A stretch of 64,000 nt of DNA from Hyphomonadaceae bacterium UBA1933 (GCA_002337085.1 DDFH01000006.1:91098-155097); one strand, 5' to 3'; counted from the stretch's first letter, positions 1 to 9,249 are shown. Notes: generated by a model from the letters alone, not told the origin. Made by a program: numbers and translations.

Positions 1-9
1 TTCAGTCAT
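1..9 (-). CDS. 5' end of a gene leaving the left edge (Met-Thr-Glu...)
   Basis: Only three codons are inside the window. On the minus strand an ATG at 9-7 is followed by ACT and GAA. It is preceded at normal distance by an AAGGATGA Shine-Dalgarno that lies in the 3' arm of a hairpin. The call rests on this ribosome site and on the structured leader before it, not on protein content. The product cannot be identified. If the leader is a serC-type element, the gene would be serC (phosphoserine aminotransferase), but that is a guess. Confidence 0.5.
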
Positions 10-75
10 GTAAATCATCCTTTCAGATGAGCGTCCTACGGTGGGATAGGATGGCCCGCCGCCTCTATAACAGAT
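10..75 (-). promoter_or_regulatory. Structured 5' leader with two tandem hairpins, the second holding the Shine-Dalgarno
   Basis: Read on the minus strand, the leader forms a hairpin with arms TCCTA (51-47) and TAGGA (38-34). A second hairpin follows, TCATC (30-26) with GATGA (19-15), whose 3' arm contains the ribosome-binding site AAGGATGA. CATCCT (54-49) can also pair with AGGATG (21-16), giving a mutually exclusive fold. Two short hairpins with a masked Shine-Dalgarno just before the start codon fit a cis-regulatory RNA. Alphaproteobacterial leader families such as the serC motif are candidates; family membership is inference. Confidence 0.45.
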
Positions 76-146
76 GAAAAGTTAATTGCAAATGAAAATT
101 TAGAGAGGGATGTGAATTGGTGCTATGCGGGAATGGGGGTGGGGAG

Positions 147-1955
147 CTACTTGATTTTAAATTGATTCCGCATTCCAAGCGTTAGTAAGAAAAGAAATAT
201 TACTGATAACAAGGTCTGAACGGTAGTAAAAATAGTTACTCCAAAAGGAACAATGGTTTCCTCATTAGCAGTTACTATATTATCTTTGTATAAACATCCA
301 ATGTCATATGAGTATCGATCATTATTAAAGCTATTTGGCAACAGCATGGTTTTTTGAAATGAAATACTCAATGAAGAAATAATCTTATTACCTTCACTGT
401 TTCTACAACGATAAAGTTCTATATCAGACAAATTTAATGATGATAATAAATAGATAGTTGCAAATAATACAAAGCTTATGAATAACCAAATAATTGGTTT
501 TTGGATAGAATACCCAAACTCTGAAAATGTTTGATAAGCATAATTTGAAATATTATTAATAAGGTCGAGCTTGGAATACTTGCGCTTGTTAATTAATTCA
601 TTTCCAAAAGCAAATCTCTCTAAGTCTGTATTGTGCGATTGAATTGCAACTCTTCTTATAGAACGCCAATGGTTCGAATAATCAAATTTCGGATAATTAA
701 GGGAATTTGCATTAATTTTTAAATTATTAATCGTGAGGTCTGGAGATACTTTAAAATAACTATCTTGGAAAGATGGCGGCACCTCAAAAACACAATTTGA
801 CAGGCTAAGATTCCCTTCACAATATAGCCCAGAAAAATCTACGTTAGACATGAATACAGTATTTGATAAATCTAGCTTTTTTAATATTTTCGAGTTAGCA
901 AATGATACGTCGTTTAGAAATTGATTTCCAACCAAACCTACAAAAGAATTAAATTCATTATTCGTCAAAGACAGCGTGCCAAATTCAAGAAAACCTCTTA
1001 TGACTATAATACCATCCCACGAACTACCTGTAAGATTAAGGATGCTTTTGTAATTAAACGTTTGAAAATATGAAACTCCTGATATTTTACATAATTCAAT
1101 TGTCAAATCTTTTGTAGTTTCATTTAATGAAACAAATAAATTTCCTTGAATCTCGCATTCAAGCACTGTGAAATCTGCATTGGTCTCACAATATGATATA
1201 TCCATGCCTTCTACAAAAGTATTTTTATAGATTTCTACAGGCTTTGCAAAAAAGCAATTTTTAATAGATAACTTTAAGACAGTATTTTCATTTAAAACAT
1301 ACTCATCATTAAAGTGGTTATTCTTGAAAAGAAGCCTAACTCCAGATAGTGAAGTAAAAACACCAAATGACCCATTAAAATTATTATTAAAGAAGCTAAA
1401 CTCACATTTATTATAATTTATATCTCTTTTCCGCAAAAAACCATTTAGTTTAAAACCTTTCGAAAAGCTATTATTAGTAAAGGTCATTTTATTTACTAAA
1501 TAAAGCCCCTCAAAAACCATTTCATCACGAAGTTCGCAATCTGAAATATTTAATTCCCTTATTGTTGTATCTTTAAAAAGATAACCTTTTAAAAATTTAC
1601 AACCAACAAAATGAATTTTTTGAGAACAATTGAAGCTATCAAATATTATTTGATCTTTAAATTCACAGTTTTTGAAATATATTTCTTTATTTCTACCTCG
1701 AAGCACAACCTGCGAGGGCAGGATTATGTTTTCAATAGTTAATGACTTAAATGCATCATCAATAAAAACTGTTGCATTGTTTAGCCATTCACTTATATGC
1801 GGCACATCAGAGTAAGTAATATTTTTATTATTTGACTTAACGTCCCAATCGTTTGATTCAATAAAGTCATGCTTGTTTTTGAGCATATGATTTGCCCAAC
1901 TGTTCCAATTTTCCGAGCCAAGTATATATTTTTTTTCAAACTCGCTTAGATTCAA
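147..1955 (-). CDS. Pentapeptide-like repeat membrane protein, function unknown
   Basis: This 602-residue protein is not assigned to a named family. Residues about 60-410 are a long run of short beta-type repeats (patterns such as FKNCEF, FVGCKF, ISDCEL, LSNCVF), resembling degenerate pentapeptide repeats that fold as a right-handed beta-helix. Two hydrophobic segments near the C terminus (IIWLFISFVLFATIYLLSSL and a second in the last 35 residues) suggest a membrane anchor, or a channel-like module as in some pentapeptide-repeat ion-channel-domain proteins. The DNA is far more AT-rich than its neighbours, which suggests acquisition from outside. The start is TTG with a weak ribosome site; the frame stays open about 13 codons upstream but has no ATG or GTG. 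It stands alone with no operon partner. Confidence 0.7.
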   Translation of the reverse strand: MNLSEFEKKYILGSENWNSWANHMLKNKHDFIESNDWDVKSNNKNITYSDVPHISEWLNNATVFIDDAFKSLTIENIILPSQVVLRGRNKEIYFKNCEFKDQIIFDSFNCSQKIHFVGCKFLKGYLFKDTTIRELNISDCELRDEMVFEGLYLVNKMTFTNNSFSKGFKLNGFLRKRDINYNKCEFSFFNNNFNGSFGVFTSLSGVRLLFKNNHFNDEYVLNENTVLKLSIKNCFFAKPVEIYKNTFVEGMDISYCETNADFTVLECEIQGNLFVSLNETTKDLTIELCKISGVSYFQTFNYKSILNLTGSSWDGIIVIRGFLEFGTLSLTNNEFNSFVGLVGNQFLNDVSFANSKILKKLDLSNTVFMSNVDFSGLYCEGNLSLSNCVFEVPPSFQDSYFKVSPDLTINNLKINANSLNYPKFDYSNHWRSIRRVAIQSHNTDLERFAFGNELINKRKYSKLDLINNISNYAYQTFSEFGYSIQKPIIWLFISFVLFATIYLLSSLNLSDIELYRCRNSEGNKIISSLSISFQKTMLLPNSFNNDRYSYDIGCLYKDNIVTANEETIVPFGVTIFTTVQTLLSVIFLFLLTLGMRNQFKIK

Positions 1956-2316
1956 CCCACTACACCATTCTTTATTATTAATTAGATTTTCATACCTTTA
2001 ACAAGAATAATAGCAAATTAAAACCTAAATATTTATAAAGTTTAAGTTAATTTCATTACTTTCTTCCATATATTACTTAACGCAGTTCGCATAAATATAA
2101 ACTTATATATTTAACTGTTTTAAGCACCACAATATAGGCTAGATTAATTCAGTAAGTGCAAAACACCCTTTCACAAAACCAATCAGTCAGCCTTTAGTGA
2201 TTTTGTCTAGATATAAGGAGAAGTTTTGCAACGTTTGAGGTCTATCCCCACAATGGAAAATGCTATTAATATTCATAGCGATTGAATTTTAGTTGGGGGA
2301 ATAGTGAGGTTAATGA

Positions 2317-2407
2317 ATGTCAGGAAATGTCAGGGTTTTGGGTCGCTTGTTTTTTGCTTTGGCGCGTGTCCAACCCTTGAAATGTCAACAAATGTCAACA
2401 TTTCCTG
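2317..2407. repeat. Iteron-like AATGTCA 10-mers inside an imperfect inverted repeat
   Basis: AATGTCAGGA and AATGTCAGGG run in tandem at 2317-2336; AATGTCAACA is repeated exactly at 2381-2390 and 2391-2400. The outer arms CAGGAAATGT (2322-2331) and ACATTTCCTG (2398-2407) are perfect inverted copies. Spaced short repeats next to AT-rich DNA can be protein-binding sites, such as a regulator array or replication iterons. The role here is not known. Confidence 0.5.
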
Positions 2408-2528
2408 TGGAATGCAAAATAAGCACTAATTTTCCGTACAACTAATTGATTAATAATTATTTTTTATAAAATAAACGCTGTTACACATTGTCAATAATGG
2501 GTTTATCTTTGGGTAAACAAAGCGCCGG

Positions 2529-2680
2529 AAAATCCAAAGGATTTGTCCAGTATCTCTTAGGTTACTCGTTAAGATACCGGACATTTTGTTTCACAAAATT
2601 CCGGTATGACAACAAATTTGTATCTTGCTGCCCACCATTCACCCCGTTGGGGAGCTTCCCCGCAAGGGGGAAGAAGCAAT
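2529..2680. repeat. Cluster of palindromes including a long hairpin element
   Basis: A hairpin at 2574-2607 has arms ATACCGGA and TCCGGTAT closing an inner stem ATTTTGT/ACAAAAT, with a single bulged C at 2582. This is the shape of dispersed intergenic palindromic elements. A smaller hairpin AAATCC-AAA-GGATTT lies at 2530-2544, and CTTCCCC-GCAA-GGGGGAAG follows near 2655-2673. No second copy of the large hairpin was noticed in this window. Confidence 0.55.
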
Positions 2681-2697
2681 GCCACAAAGAGGCAGGC

Positions 2698-2731
2698 AAA
2701 AAACGACCCCCGCAAGTTGCCTCACGGGGGT
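2698..2731 (-). terminator. Rho-independent terminator of the suc operon
   Basis: On the minus strand the stem CCCCCG (2731-2726) pairs with CGGGGG (2713-2708) and is followed by TCG and a run of seven T residues (2704-2698). It lies just after the sucB stop codon. Confidence 0.85.
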
Positions 2732-2753
2732 TAATTAGCTTGCTTAGCAAAAA

Positions 2754-3947
2754 CTAGATTTCGAGTAGGATGCGTTCAGGGTTTTCCAAACATTCTTTTA
2801 CACGAACCAAGAATGTAACCGCCTCTTTGCCATCAACGATGCGGTGATCGTATGAAAGGGCAAGATACATCATTGGGCGAATTACCATTTGACCGTTTTC
2901 AACCATTACGCGGTCTTGGATTTTGTGCATGCCCAAAATACCTGATTGCGGTGCATTCAAAATTGGTGATGACATCAAAGAGCCATAGACACCACCGTTT
3001 GAAATGGTGAATGTGCCGCCTTGCATATCTTCCATAGTAAGCGCGCCGTCACGGGCTTTTTTACCATAACCCGCGATTGCTTTTTCGATTCCCGCCAATG
3101 AAAGCTCATCGCAACCACGAACCACAGGAACAACCAAACCCTTGTCAGTACCAACCGCAACGCCGATGTCATAATAGTTTTTATAGATGATGTCGGTGCC
3201 ATCGATTTCCGCATTAACCGCAGGAACATCTTTAAGCGCGGTAACAACCGCCTTCACAAAGAATGACATAAAGCCAAGTTTTGTGCCGTGTTTTTTCTCA
3301 AAGATGTCTTTGTATTTGTTGCGCGCACCCATAACGCCAGACATATCCACCTCATTATAGGTGGTAAGCATTGCGGCGGTGTTTTGCGCATCTTTAAGAC
3401 GTTTTGCAATGGTTTGGCGAAGGCGGGTCATCTTAACACGCTCCTCACGAGGGCCAGTAGCGCGCGGTGCAGATGGTGCAACAGGCGCAGGTGCAGCAGC
3501 AGGGGCAGAAGCCGCCGCCAAAGCATCACCTTTGGTCACACGACCGTCTTTACCAGTGCCATAAACCGATGCAGGGTTAATGCCCGCACCTTCAAGAATT
3601 ACTGCCGCAGATGGCATAGGTGCATGACCCGCAGCCGGTGCAGGTGCAGCCGCCTTTGGTGCTTCTGCAACTGGTGCAGCAGCAGGGGCAGCAGATGGTG
3701 CAGATGCCGCAGCGCCCGCCGCGATTTGCCCAAGAACGTCACCCGGAACTACGTTTTCACCTTCTGGCTTAAGGATAGCGGATAAAACGCCATCAGCCTC
3801 GGCAAAAACCTCTAGGGTTACTTTATCGGTTTCAAGTTCAACCAATAATTCGTTTTTCTTTACAGCTTCACCAGCTTTTTTAGACCATTTTGCAATTGTT
3901 GCCTCGGAAACTGATTCACCAAGTGCAGGGGTAAGAATATCAACCAT
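2754..3947 (-). CDS. sucB: Dihydrolipoyllysine succinyltransferase, E2 of 2-oxoglutarate dehydrogenase
   Basis: E2 core of the 2-oxoglutarate dehydrogenase complex: it moves the succinyl group from the E1 product to CoA by way of a lipoyl lysine. The 397 residues show an N-terminal lipoyl domain (about 1-76, lipoyl Lys42 in ETDKVTLEV), an Ala/Pro-rich hinge (about 80-115), a peripheral subunit-binding domain (about 113-150), a second Ala/Pro linker and the catalytic domain with His368 and Asp372 in SYDHRIVDG. Length is usual for the family. It is the last gene of sucCDAB, 9 bases after sucA, and ends in a strong terminator. The E3 gene lpd, often next, is absent here, so E3 must be encoded elsewhere. 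Confidence 0.97.
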   Translation of the reverse strand: MVDILTPALGESVSEATIAKWSKKAGEAVKKNELLVELETDKVTLEVFAEADGVLSAILKPEGENVVPGDVLGQIAAGAAASAPSAAPAAAPVAEAPKAAAPAPAAGHAPMPSAAVILEGAGINPASVYGTGKDGRVTKGDALAAASAPAAAPAPVAPSAPRATGPREERVKMTRLRQTIAKRLKDAQNTAAMLTTYNEVDMSGVMGARNKYKDIFEKKHGTKLGFMSFFVKAVVTALKDVPAVNAEIDGTDIIYKNYYDIGVAVGTDKGLVVPVVRGCDELSLAGIEKAIAGYGKKARDGALTMEDMQGGTFTISNGGVYGSLMSSPILNAPQSGILGMHKIQDRVMVENGQMVIRPMMYLALSYDHRIVDGKEAVTFLVRVKECLENPERILLEI

Positions 3948-3956
3948 TTTATCCTC

Positions 3957-6911
3957 TTAATCCAATGCTTCCGAAAGGAAATTTTCTAATTCTTTTGTGT
4001 GTTTTGACATTAAGCCCGCCGCAGTCGATGCAGATGCAGGACGACCGGCATAACGGGCGCGACCGTATTTAGCCTCGATTTTATTCAAGACCCATTCAAG
4101 ATTTGGTTCCATGAATGACCAGCCGCCCATATTTTTCGGCTCTTCTTGGCACCATACAATCTCAGCGTTTTTAAAGCGTGATAATTCATTCATCAAAGAA
4201 CGCGCAGGGAATGGATAGAATTGCTCAACACGAAGGATATAAATATCATCGCGACCACGATTTTCACGGGCATCAAGTAAGTCATAATAAACTTTACCAG
4301 AGCATAGAACAACGCGTTTAATATCTTTGTCCGCTTTTAATGCAACGGTTGAGCCTTTTTTGATTTCGGCATCATCCCACAATACGCGGTGGAAAGAAGA
4401 ACCAGTGCCAAAGTCCGCAATCGAAGAAACACACTTTTTATGACGCAATAATGATTTTGGCGTCATAATCACAAGTGGTTTACGGAATTTGCGGTGGATT
4501 TGGCGGCGTAATACGTGGAAATAGTTTGCCGGGGTTGTGCAATTAACAACCTGCAAATTATCTTCCGCGCAAAGTTGCAGATAACGTTCAAGGCGTGCCG
4601 AAGAGTGTTCAGGGCCTTGACCTTCATAGCCATGTGGCAATAACATTACCAAGCCCGACATACGCAACCATTTACGTTCGCCAGATGAAATGAATTGGTC
4701 AATCACAACCTGCGCACCATTGGCGAAGTCACCAAACTGTCCTTCCCAAAGGGAAAGGGTATTTGGCGAACCAAGTGAGAAGCCGTATTCATAACCAAGA
4801 ACCGCTTCTTCAGACAATGCCGAATCGATAACTTCATATTCCGCCTGACCTTCGCCAAGGCTATTTAGCGGGGTGTAGCGGTTTTCAGTTACCTGATCGA
4901 TAAAGTGGCTATGACGTTGCGAGAACGTACCACGGCAAGAATCTTGACCAGCAAGGCGGATTGGGAAACCTTCGTCAAGCAGGGAAGCAAATGCAAGATG
5001 CTCACCTAATGCCCAATCGATATTTTGCCCGGTTTCAATTGCTTCGCGGCGGGCTTTGACCACACGTTCAACAGTTTTATGGATGTTGAAGTCTTTTGGA
5101 ATTTCGGTGATTTTTAAACCAAGTTCTTTTACTTTTTCCGCAGAAACTTCTTTTTCGCCTTTACGGTCTTCATCTTCTGGAAGCCCAAGACCTTGCCATA
5201 CACCATCAAGCCAATCGGCCTTTTGTGGTTTATAAGTTTTGCCAGCCTCAAACTCGCTGTCTAGGAAGCTGCTAAAGTCGGTATACATTTTATCGACTTC
5301 TTCTTGTGTAAGCAAACCTTCGGCAATCAGACGTTTGGCATAAATATCCAAAGTCGGCGGCAAATCTTTGATGCGATTATACATAATCGGGTTGGTCATT
5401 GTTGGGTCATCGCCCTCATTGTGACCATAACGGCGGTAACAGAACATATCAATTACCACGTCTTTTGCGAATTTTTGGCGATATTCGGTCGCAACCTTTG
5501 CCGCATAAACCACTGCTTCTGGATCATCACCATTAACGTGGAAAATTGGTGCCTGCACCATCAATGCCACATCAGAAGGATAAGGCGTTGAGCGTGAGAA
5601 GCGCGGCGCAGTGGTGAAACCAATTTGGTTGTTCACGATAAAGTGAAGCGTACCACCAGTGCGGTGTCCTTTAATCATTGTGATTGCAAAACATTCCGCA
5701 ACCACGCCTTGACCCGCAAATGCCGCATCACCATGAAGCAATACAGGCATAACTTTGCGGAATTGTTCAGGGCGATCAACCGGTTTCTGCATCATTTTCG
5801 CACGCACCTTGCCAAGAACCACAGGGTTCACAATTTCAAGGTGGGATGGGTTTGGCGCAAGAGAAAGGTGAACATTATTGCCATCAAACGAACGGTCAGA
5901 AGACGCACCCATGTGATATTTAACGTCGCCCGAACCCGCAACATCATCAGGTGTCGCAGAGCCGCCACGGAATTCGTGGAAAATTACGTGATATGGCTTA
6001 CCCATAACCGCCGAAAGAACGTTCAAACGACCACGGTGCGGCATGCCAAGAACCATGTCTTCCATGCCAAGGTTGCCACCGCGTTTGATTATTTGTTCCA
6101 TTGCAGGGATTAACGCCTCACCGCCATCAAGACCGAAACGTTTTGTACCAGGATAGCGTTTGTGAACAAATTGCTCAAATCCTTGGGCTTCAATAATTTT
6201 TTGCAAAATTGCTTTTTTACCCTCTGGGGTAAATGAAACACCCTTATCAGGGCCTTCCATACGTTCTTGTAACCATGCACGTTCCTCAGGGTTTGAGATG
6301 TGCATATATTCAAGACCAAGCGTAGAGCAATAAGTACGACCCAAAATGTCAAGCATTTGGCGAACCGTTGCATATTCCATTGAGCCAATGATTTTATCGA
6401 TAAAGATTGGGCGATCATAATCCGCCGCAGTAAAACCATAAGTCGCCGGATCAAGCTCTGGCTGTGGTTCGCGGAAATCGTTTAGGCCAAGCGGGTCAAG
6501 GTTTGCCGCCAAGTGACCACGAGCGCGATATGCACGAATCATCATAAGTGCTTTTAATGAATCTTTGGTTGCCTGCAACACTTCTTCATTCGAAGGTGCC
6601 GCACCGTTTTTCGCAGGTTTTGCCGCAATTTTCTTGGCAATCTTATCTTCGATTGCCGCCCAATTGCCGTCAAGCATTGCAAGGTTTTCTGTCGCCTGAA
6701 TAATCGGCCAGTCCTTACGCGCCCACGAGGGTGAAGTTTTATGAGGCGTGTCCTTGAGACCGTTAAAATAATCCGCCCACGATTTATCTACGCTATTAGG
6801 GTTCTCTAGCCATTGTTCATATTGGCTTTCTAAATAAAGGCTGCTTCCTGCATCTAAAAAGGAAGTTGCCAGAAGTGCCTGATTTTGCGCACTTCGACCC
6901 GCATCACTCAT
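3957..6911 (-). CDS. sucA: 2-oxoglutarate dehydrogenase E1 component
   Basis: Thiamine-diphosphate-dependent decarboxylase that oxidises 2-oxoglutarate and passes the succinyl group to SucB. Motifs include GMPHRGRLNVL, HGDAAFAGQGVVAE and NNQIGFTT of the ThDP fold, plus the C-terminal transketolase-like pyrimidine-binding region (EGQGPEHSSARLERYLQL). The frame is open to 6962, but the ATG at 6911 (MSDAGRSAQ) is preceded by AGGGAAG at good spacing and gives 984 residues, usual for alphaproteobacteria. The N-terminal DAGSSLYLESQYEQWLENP segment is the E2-binding type region. It lies between sucD (65-base gap) and sucB. Confidence 0.97.
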   Translation of the reverse strand: MSDAGRSAQNQALLATSFLDAGSSLYLESQYEQWLENPNSVDKSWADYFNGLKDTPHKTSPSWARKDWPIIQATENLAMLDGNWAAIEDKIAKKIAAKPAKNGAAPSNEEVLQATKDSLKALMMIRAYRARGHLAANLDPLGLNDFREPQPELDPATYGFTAADYDRPIFIDKIIGSMEYATVRQMLDILGRTYCSTLGLEYMHISNPEERAWLQERMEGPDKGVSFTPEGKKAILQKIIEAQGFEQFVHKRYPGTKRFGLDGGEALIPAMEQIIKRGGNLGMEDMVLGMPHRGRLNVLSAVMGKPYHVIFHEFRGGSATPDDVAGSGDVKYHMGASSDRSFDGNNVHLSLAPNPSHLEIVNPVVLGKVRAKMMQKPVDRPEQFRKVMPVLLHGDAAFAGQGVVAECFAITMIKGHRTGGTLHFIVNNQIGFTTAPRFSRSTPYPSDVALMVQAPIFHVNGDDPEAVVYAAKVATEYRQKFAKDVVIDMFCYRRYGHNEGDDPTMTNPIMYNRIKDLPPTLDIYAKRLIAEGLLTQEEVDKMYTDFSSFLDSEFEAGKTYKPQKADWLDGVWQGLGLPEDEDRKGEKEVSAEKVKELGLKITEIPKDFNIHKTVERVVKARREAIETGQNIDWALGEHLAFASLLDEGFPIRLAGQDSCRGTFSQRHSHFIDQVTENRYTPLNSLGEGQAEYEVIDSALSEEAVLGYEYGFSLGSPNTLSLWEGQFGDFANGAQVVIDQFISSGERKWLRMSGLVMLLPHGYEGQGPEHSSARLERYLQLCAEDNLQVVNCTTPANYFHVLRRQIHRKFRKPLVIMTPKSLLRHKKCVSSIADFGTGSSFHRVLWDDAEIKKGSTVALKADKDIKRVVLCSGKVYYDLLDARENRGRDDIYILRVEQFYPFPARSLMNELSRFKNAEIVWCQEEPKNMGGWSFMEPNLEWVLNKIEAKYGRARYAGRPASASTAAGLMSKHTKELENFLSEALD

Positions 6912-6976
6912 AAAATTCTTCCCTGAATTCCTAATATTAATTAATGGCGCAGGTTTTAACACCTGCGCCTTAATAA

Positions 6977-7861
6977 TTATTTACCTAATACTTCAAGAAG
7001 GGTTGAGCCCAAAGCCGCAGGAGATGGTGCAACTTTGATACCCGCTTCTTCCATTGCCGCGATTTTGTCTTCTGCGCCGCCTTTGCCGCCAGAAATAATC
7101 GCGCCCGCATGGCCCATACGACGTCCCGGAGGAGCAGTACGACCAGCGATAAAGCCAGCCATTGGCTTTTTGCGGCCTTTTTTCGCTTCATCGATAAGGA
7201 ATTGTGCCGCATCTTCTTCTGCAGAACCGCCGATTTCACCAATCATGATGATAGATTCGGTTGCAGGGTCAGCAAGGAACATTTCCAAAATATCGATAAA
7301 TTCAGTGCCTTTAACAGGGTCACCGCCAATACCAACCGCAGTTGTTTGACCAAGACCCGCATTTGATGTTTGGAACACTGCTTCATAAGTAAGAGTGCCT
7401 GAACGTGAAAGCACGCCCACAGAACCTTTTTTGAAGATTGAACCAGGCATAATACCGATTTTGCATTCATCAGGTGTCAAAACGCCAGGGCAGTTTGGAC
7501 CAATCAAACGAGATTTTGATTTTTCCAATTTCGCCTTAACTTTCACCATATCAAGAACAGGAATACCCTCTGTGATACAAGTGATAAGTGGGATTTCTGC
7601 GTCAATCGCCTCGATGATAGCAGCAGCAGCACCCGGAGGTGGAACGTAAATCACGGTCGCATCAGCACCAGTTTTGTCTTTTGCTTCGGCAACAGAGTTG
7701 AACACAGGCAAACCAAGATGGGTTTGGCCACCTTTACCAGGGCTTACACCGCCAACCATTTGCGTGCCATAAGCAATCGCTTGCTCAGAGTGGAAAGTAC
7801 CGTTTTTGCCAGTGAAGCCTTGGCAGATAACTTTGGTGTCTTTGTTAATTAAAATTGACAT
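6977..7861 (-). CDS. sucD: Succinyl-CoA ligase alpha subunit
   Basis: Alpha subunit of succinyl-CoA synthetase, which makes ATP or GTP from succinyl-CoA in the TCA cycle. The 294-residue protein has the N-terminal CoA-binding Rossmann domain (CQGFTGKNGTFHSEQAI) and the C-terminal ligase domain with the phosphorylated His251 in GHAGAIISGGKGG. Length and motifs are standard. It follows sucC by 2 bases, so the subunits are probably translationally coupled and made in equal amounts. Confidence 0.97.
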   Translation of the reverse strand: MSILINKDTKVICQGFTGKNGTFHSEQAIAYGTQMVGGVSPGKGGQTHLGLPVFNSVAEAKDKTGADATVIYVPPPGAAAAIIEAIDAEIPLITCITEGIPVLDMVKVKAKLEKSKSRLIGPNCPGVLTPDECKIGIMPGSIFKKGSVGVLSRSGTLTYEAVFQTSNAGLGQTTAVGIGGDPVKGTEFIDILEMFLADPATESIIMIGEIGGSAEEDAAQFLIDEAKKGRKKPMAGFIAGRTAPPGRRMGHAGAIISGGKGGAEDKIAAMEEAGIKVAPSPAALGSTLLEVLGK

Positions 7862-7863
7862 TA

Positions 7864-9075
7864 TTATACACCTTTCACAGCTTTAACGATTTTCTGTGCC
7901 GCGTCCGCAAGGTCATCGGCAGGAATAACATTGAGACCAGATTCAGTAATGATTTTCTTGCCGGCTTCAACATTCGTACCTTCAAGACGAACCACCAAAG
8001 GAACCTTAAGGCCAACATCTTTAACCGCTGCAACAACACCCTCTGCGATAATATCGCAGCGCATGATGCCACCAAAGATATTTACCAAAATACCTTTTAC
8101 AGCAGGGTCAGAAGTGATGATTTTGAATGCGGCAGTAACTTTTTCGCGCGATGCACCGCCACCAACGTCAAGGAAGTTAGCAGGCTCTTCGCCATAAAGT
8201 TTAATGATGTCCATGGTTGCCATCGCAAGACCTGCACCATTAACCATACAACCGATTGTGCCATCCAAAGCGATATAGGCAAGGTCATATTTAGACGCTT
8301 CGATTTCTTTTTCGTCTTCTTCGGTCAAATCACGCATTTCATCCCATTCAGGGTGACGGAAATGTGCGTTCGGGTCAAACGAAACTTTTGCATCAAGGCA
8401 CACAAGTGCGTTTTTGTCTTTATCGATAATCAAAGGGTTGATTTCAAGCATAGACATATCTGTGCCGACAAATGCAGCATAAAGATTTTCAGCAAGCGGT
8501 TTAACTTGTGCAGCAAGGTCGCCTGTTAAATCAAGACATTTAGCAATTGCCGCAACATCAGCAGCAGTAACGCCTGTATCAGGGTCAACCACAACGGTAG
8601 TGATTGCCTCTGGTGTGTCGTGTGCAACTTGTTCGATTTCCATACCGCCAGCTTGTGAAACCACAAACGCAACGCGGCCAGTGCCACGATCTACAAGCAA
8701 TGAAAGATAGAATTCTTTTTCAATATTTGCACCTTCTGAAATATAAAGGCGCTTAACCTCTTTACCAGCAGGGCCAGTTTGGACGGTAACCAATGTATTG
8801 CCCAACATCTCTTTGGCATTTGGCCCAACCATTTCAATTTTAGGGCAAAGGCGAACACCGCCTTTAGCGTCAGCAGGTAATTCTTTAAATTTGCCTTTAC
8901 CGCGACCACCAGCGTGAATTTGCGCTTTTACAACCCAGAAATCACACCCTTGTTCTTTGGCAAGCTTTTCAGCGGCCTGAACAGCTTCTTCGACGGAGAA
9001 TGCGGGGTAACCCTTAGGAACCGGCACCCCATATTTTGCCAGCACTTCTTTGGCTTGATACTCGTGAATATTCAT
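7864..9075 (-). CDS. sucC: Succinyl-CoA ligase (ADP-forming) beta subunit
   Basis: Beta subunit of succinyl-CoA synthetase, which binds nucleotide and succinate. The 403 residues start with MNIHEYQAKEVLAKYGVPVP, typical of SucC, followed by an ATP-grasp fold (VVKAQIHAGGRGK) and the C-terminal ligase domain with GGIMRCDIIAEGV. It is the first gene of the suc operon. The mdh gene that often precedes sucC in alphaproteobacteria is not here; instead a divergent LytTR gene lies upstream. Two TTGCAA hexamers at 9251-9267 in the promoter region may be regulatory. Confidence 0.97.
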   Translation of the reverse strand: MNIHEYQAKEVLAKYGVPVPKGYPAFSVEEAVQAAEKLAKEQGCDFWVVKAQIHAGGRGKGKFKELPADAKGGVRLCPKIEMVGPNAKEMLGNTLVTVQTGPAGKEVKRLYISEGANIEKEFYLSLLVDRGTGRVAFVVSQAGGMEIEQVAHDTPEAITTVVVDPDTGVTAADVAAIAKCLDLTGDLAAQVKPLAENLYAAFVGTDMSMLEINPLIIDKDKNALVCLDAKVSFDPNAHFRHPEWDEMRDLTEEDEKEIEASKYDLAYIALDGTIGCMVNGAGLAMATMDIIKLYGEEPANFLDVGGGASREKVTAAFKIITSDPAVKGILVNIFGGIMRCDIIAEGVVAAVKDVGLKVPLVVRLEGTNVEAGKKIITESGLNVIPADDLADAAQKIVKAVKGV

Positions 9076-9249
9076 GGAACCATTCTTTATTTTTAGTTTT
9101 CAAAAACAAATGCCGCAGAGCGCAAACAATGTCGGCACAATTAAACCCTCGCGACACTTTGCCACAAGACTTAATTACGGGGCTTATAAGATTGAACTGT
9201 CTCATTATCAATACTTAATCGCGCTTACTTTGGTCGAAACTGCACATAG

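Larger units (their letters stand above)
1956..2697. other. Long gene-free spacer with tandem 10-mers and palindromes
   Basis: About 740 bases contain no credible gene. The left half is very AT-rich. At 2317-2336 and 2381-2400 are two pairs of 10-base direct repeats built on AATGTCA. At 2529-2680 there are several hairpins, listed separately. Short open frames here simply read through the palindromes and are not convincing genes. Confidence 0.6.

Noticed and set aside
2488..2757. Open frame of 89 codons on the plus strand in the spacer
   Set aside because: It reads through several palindromes and the suc terminator, has no ribosome site and has no protein-like composition.
3288..3785. Long frame opposite sucB
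   Set aside because: It mirrors the Ala/Pro-rich linker of sucB, giving an Arg/Cys-rich translation. It is a shadow of the real gene.
6912..6962. Upstream extension of sucA
   Set aside because: The ATG at 6911 has a good ribosome site and matches the family N terminus; the 17 extra residues are intergenic.
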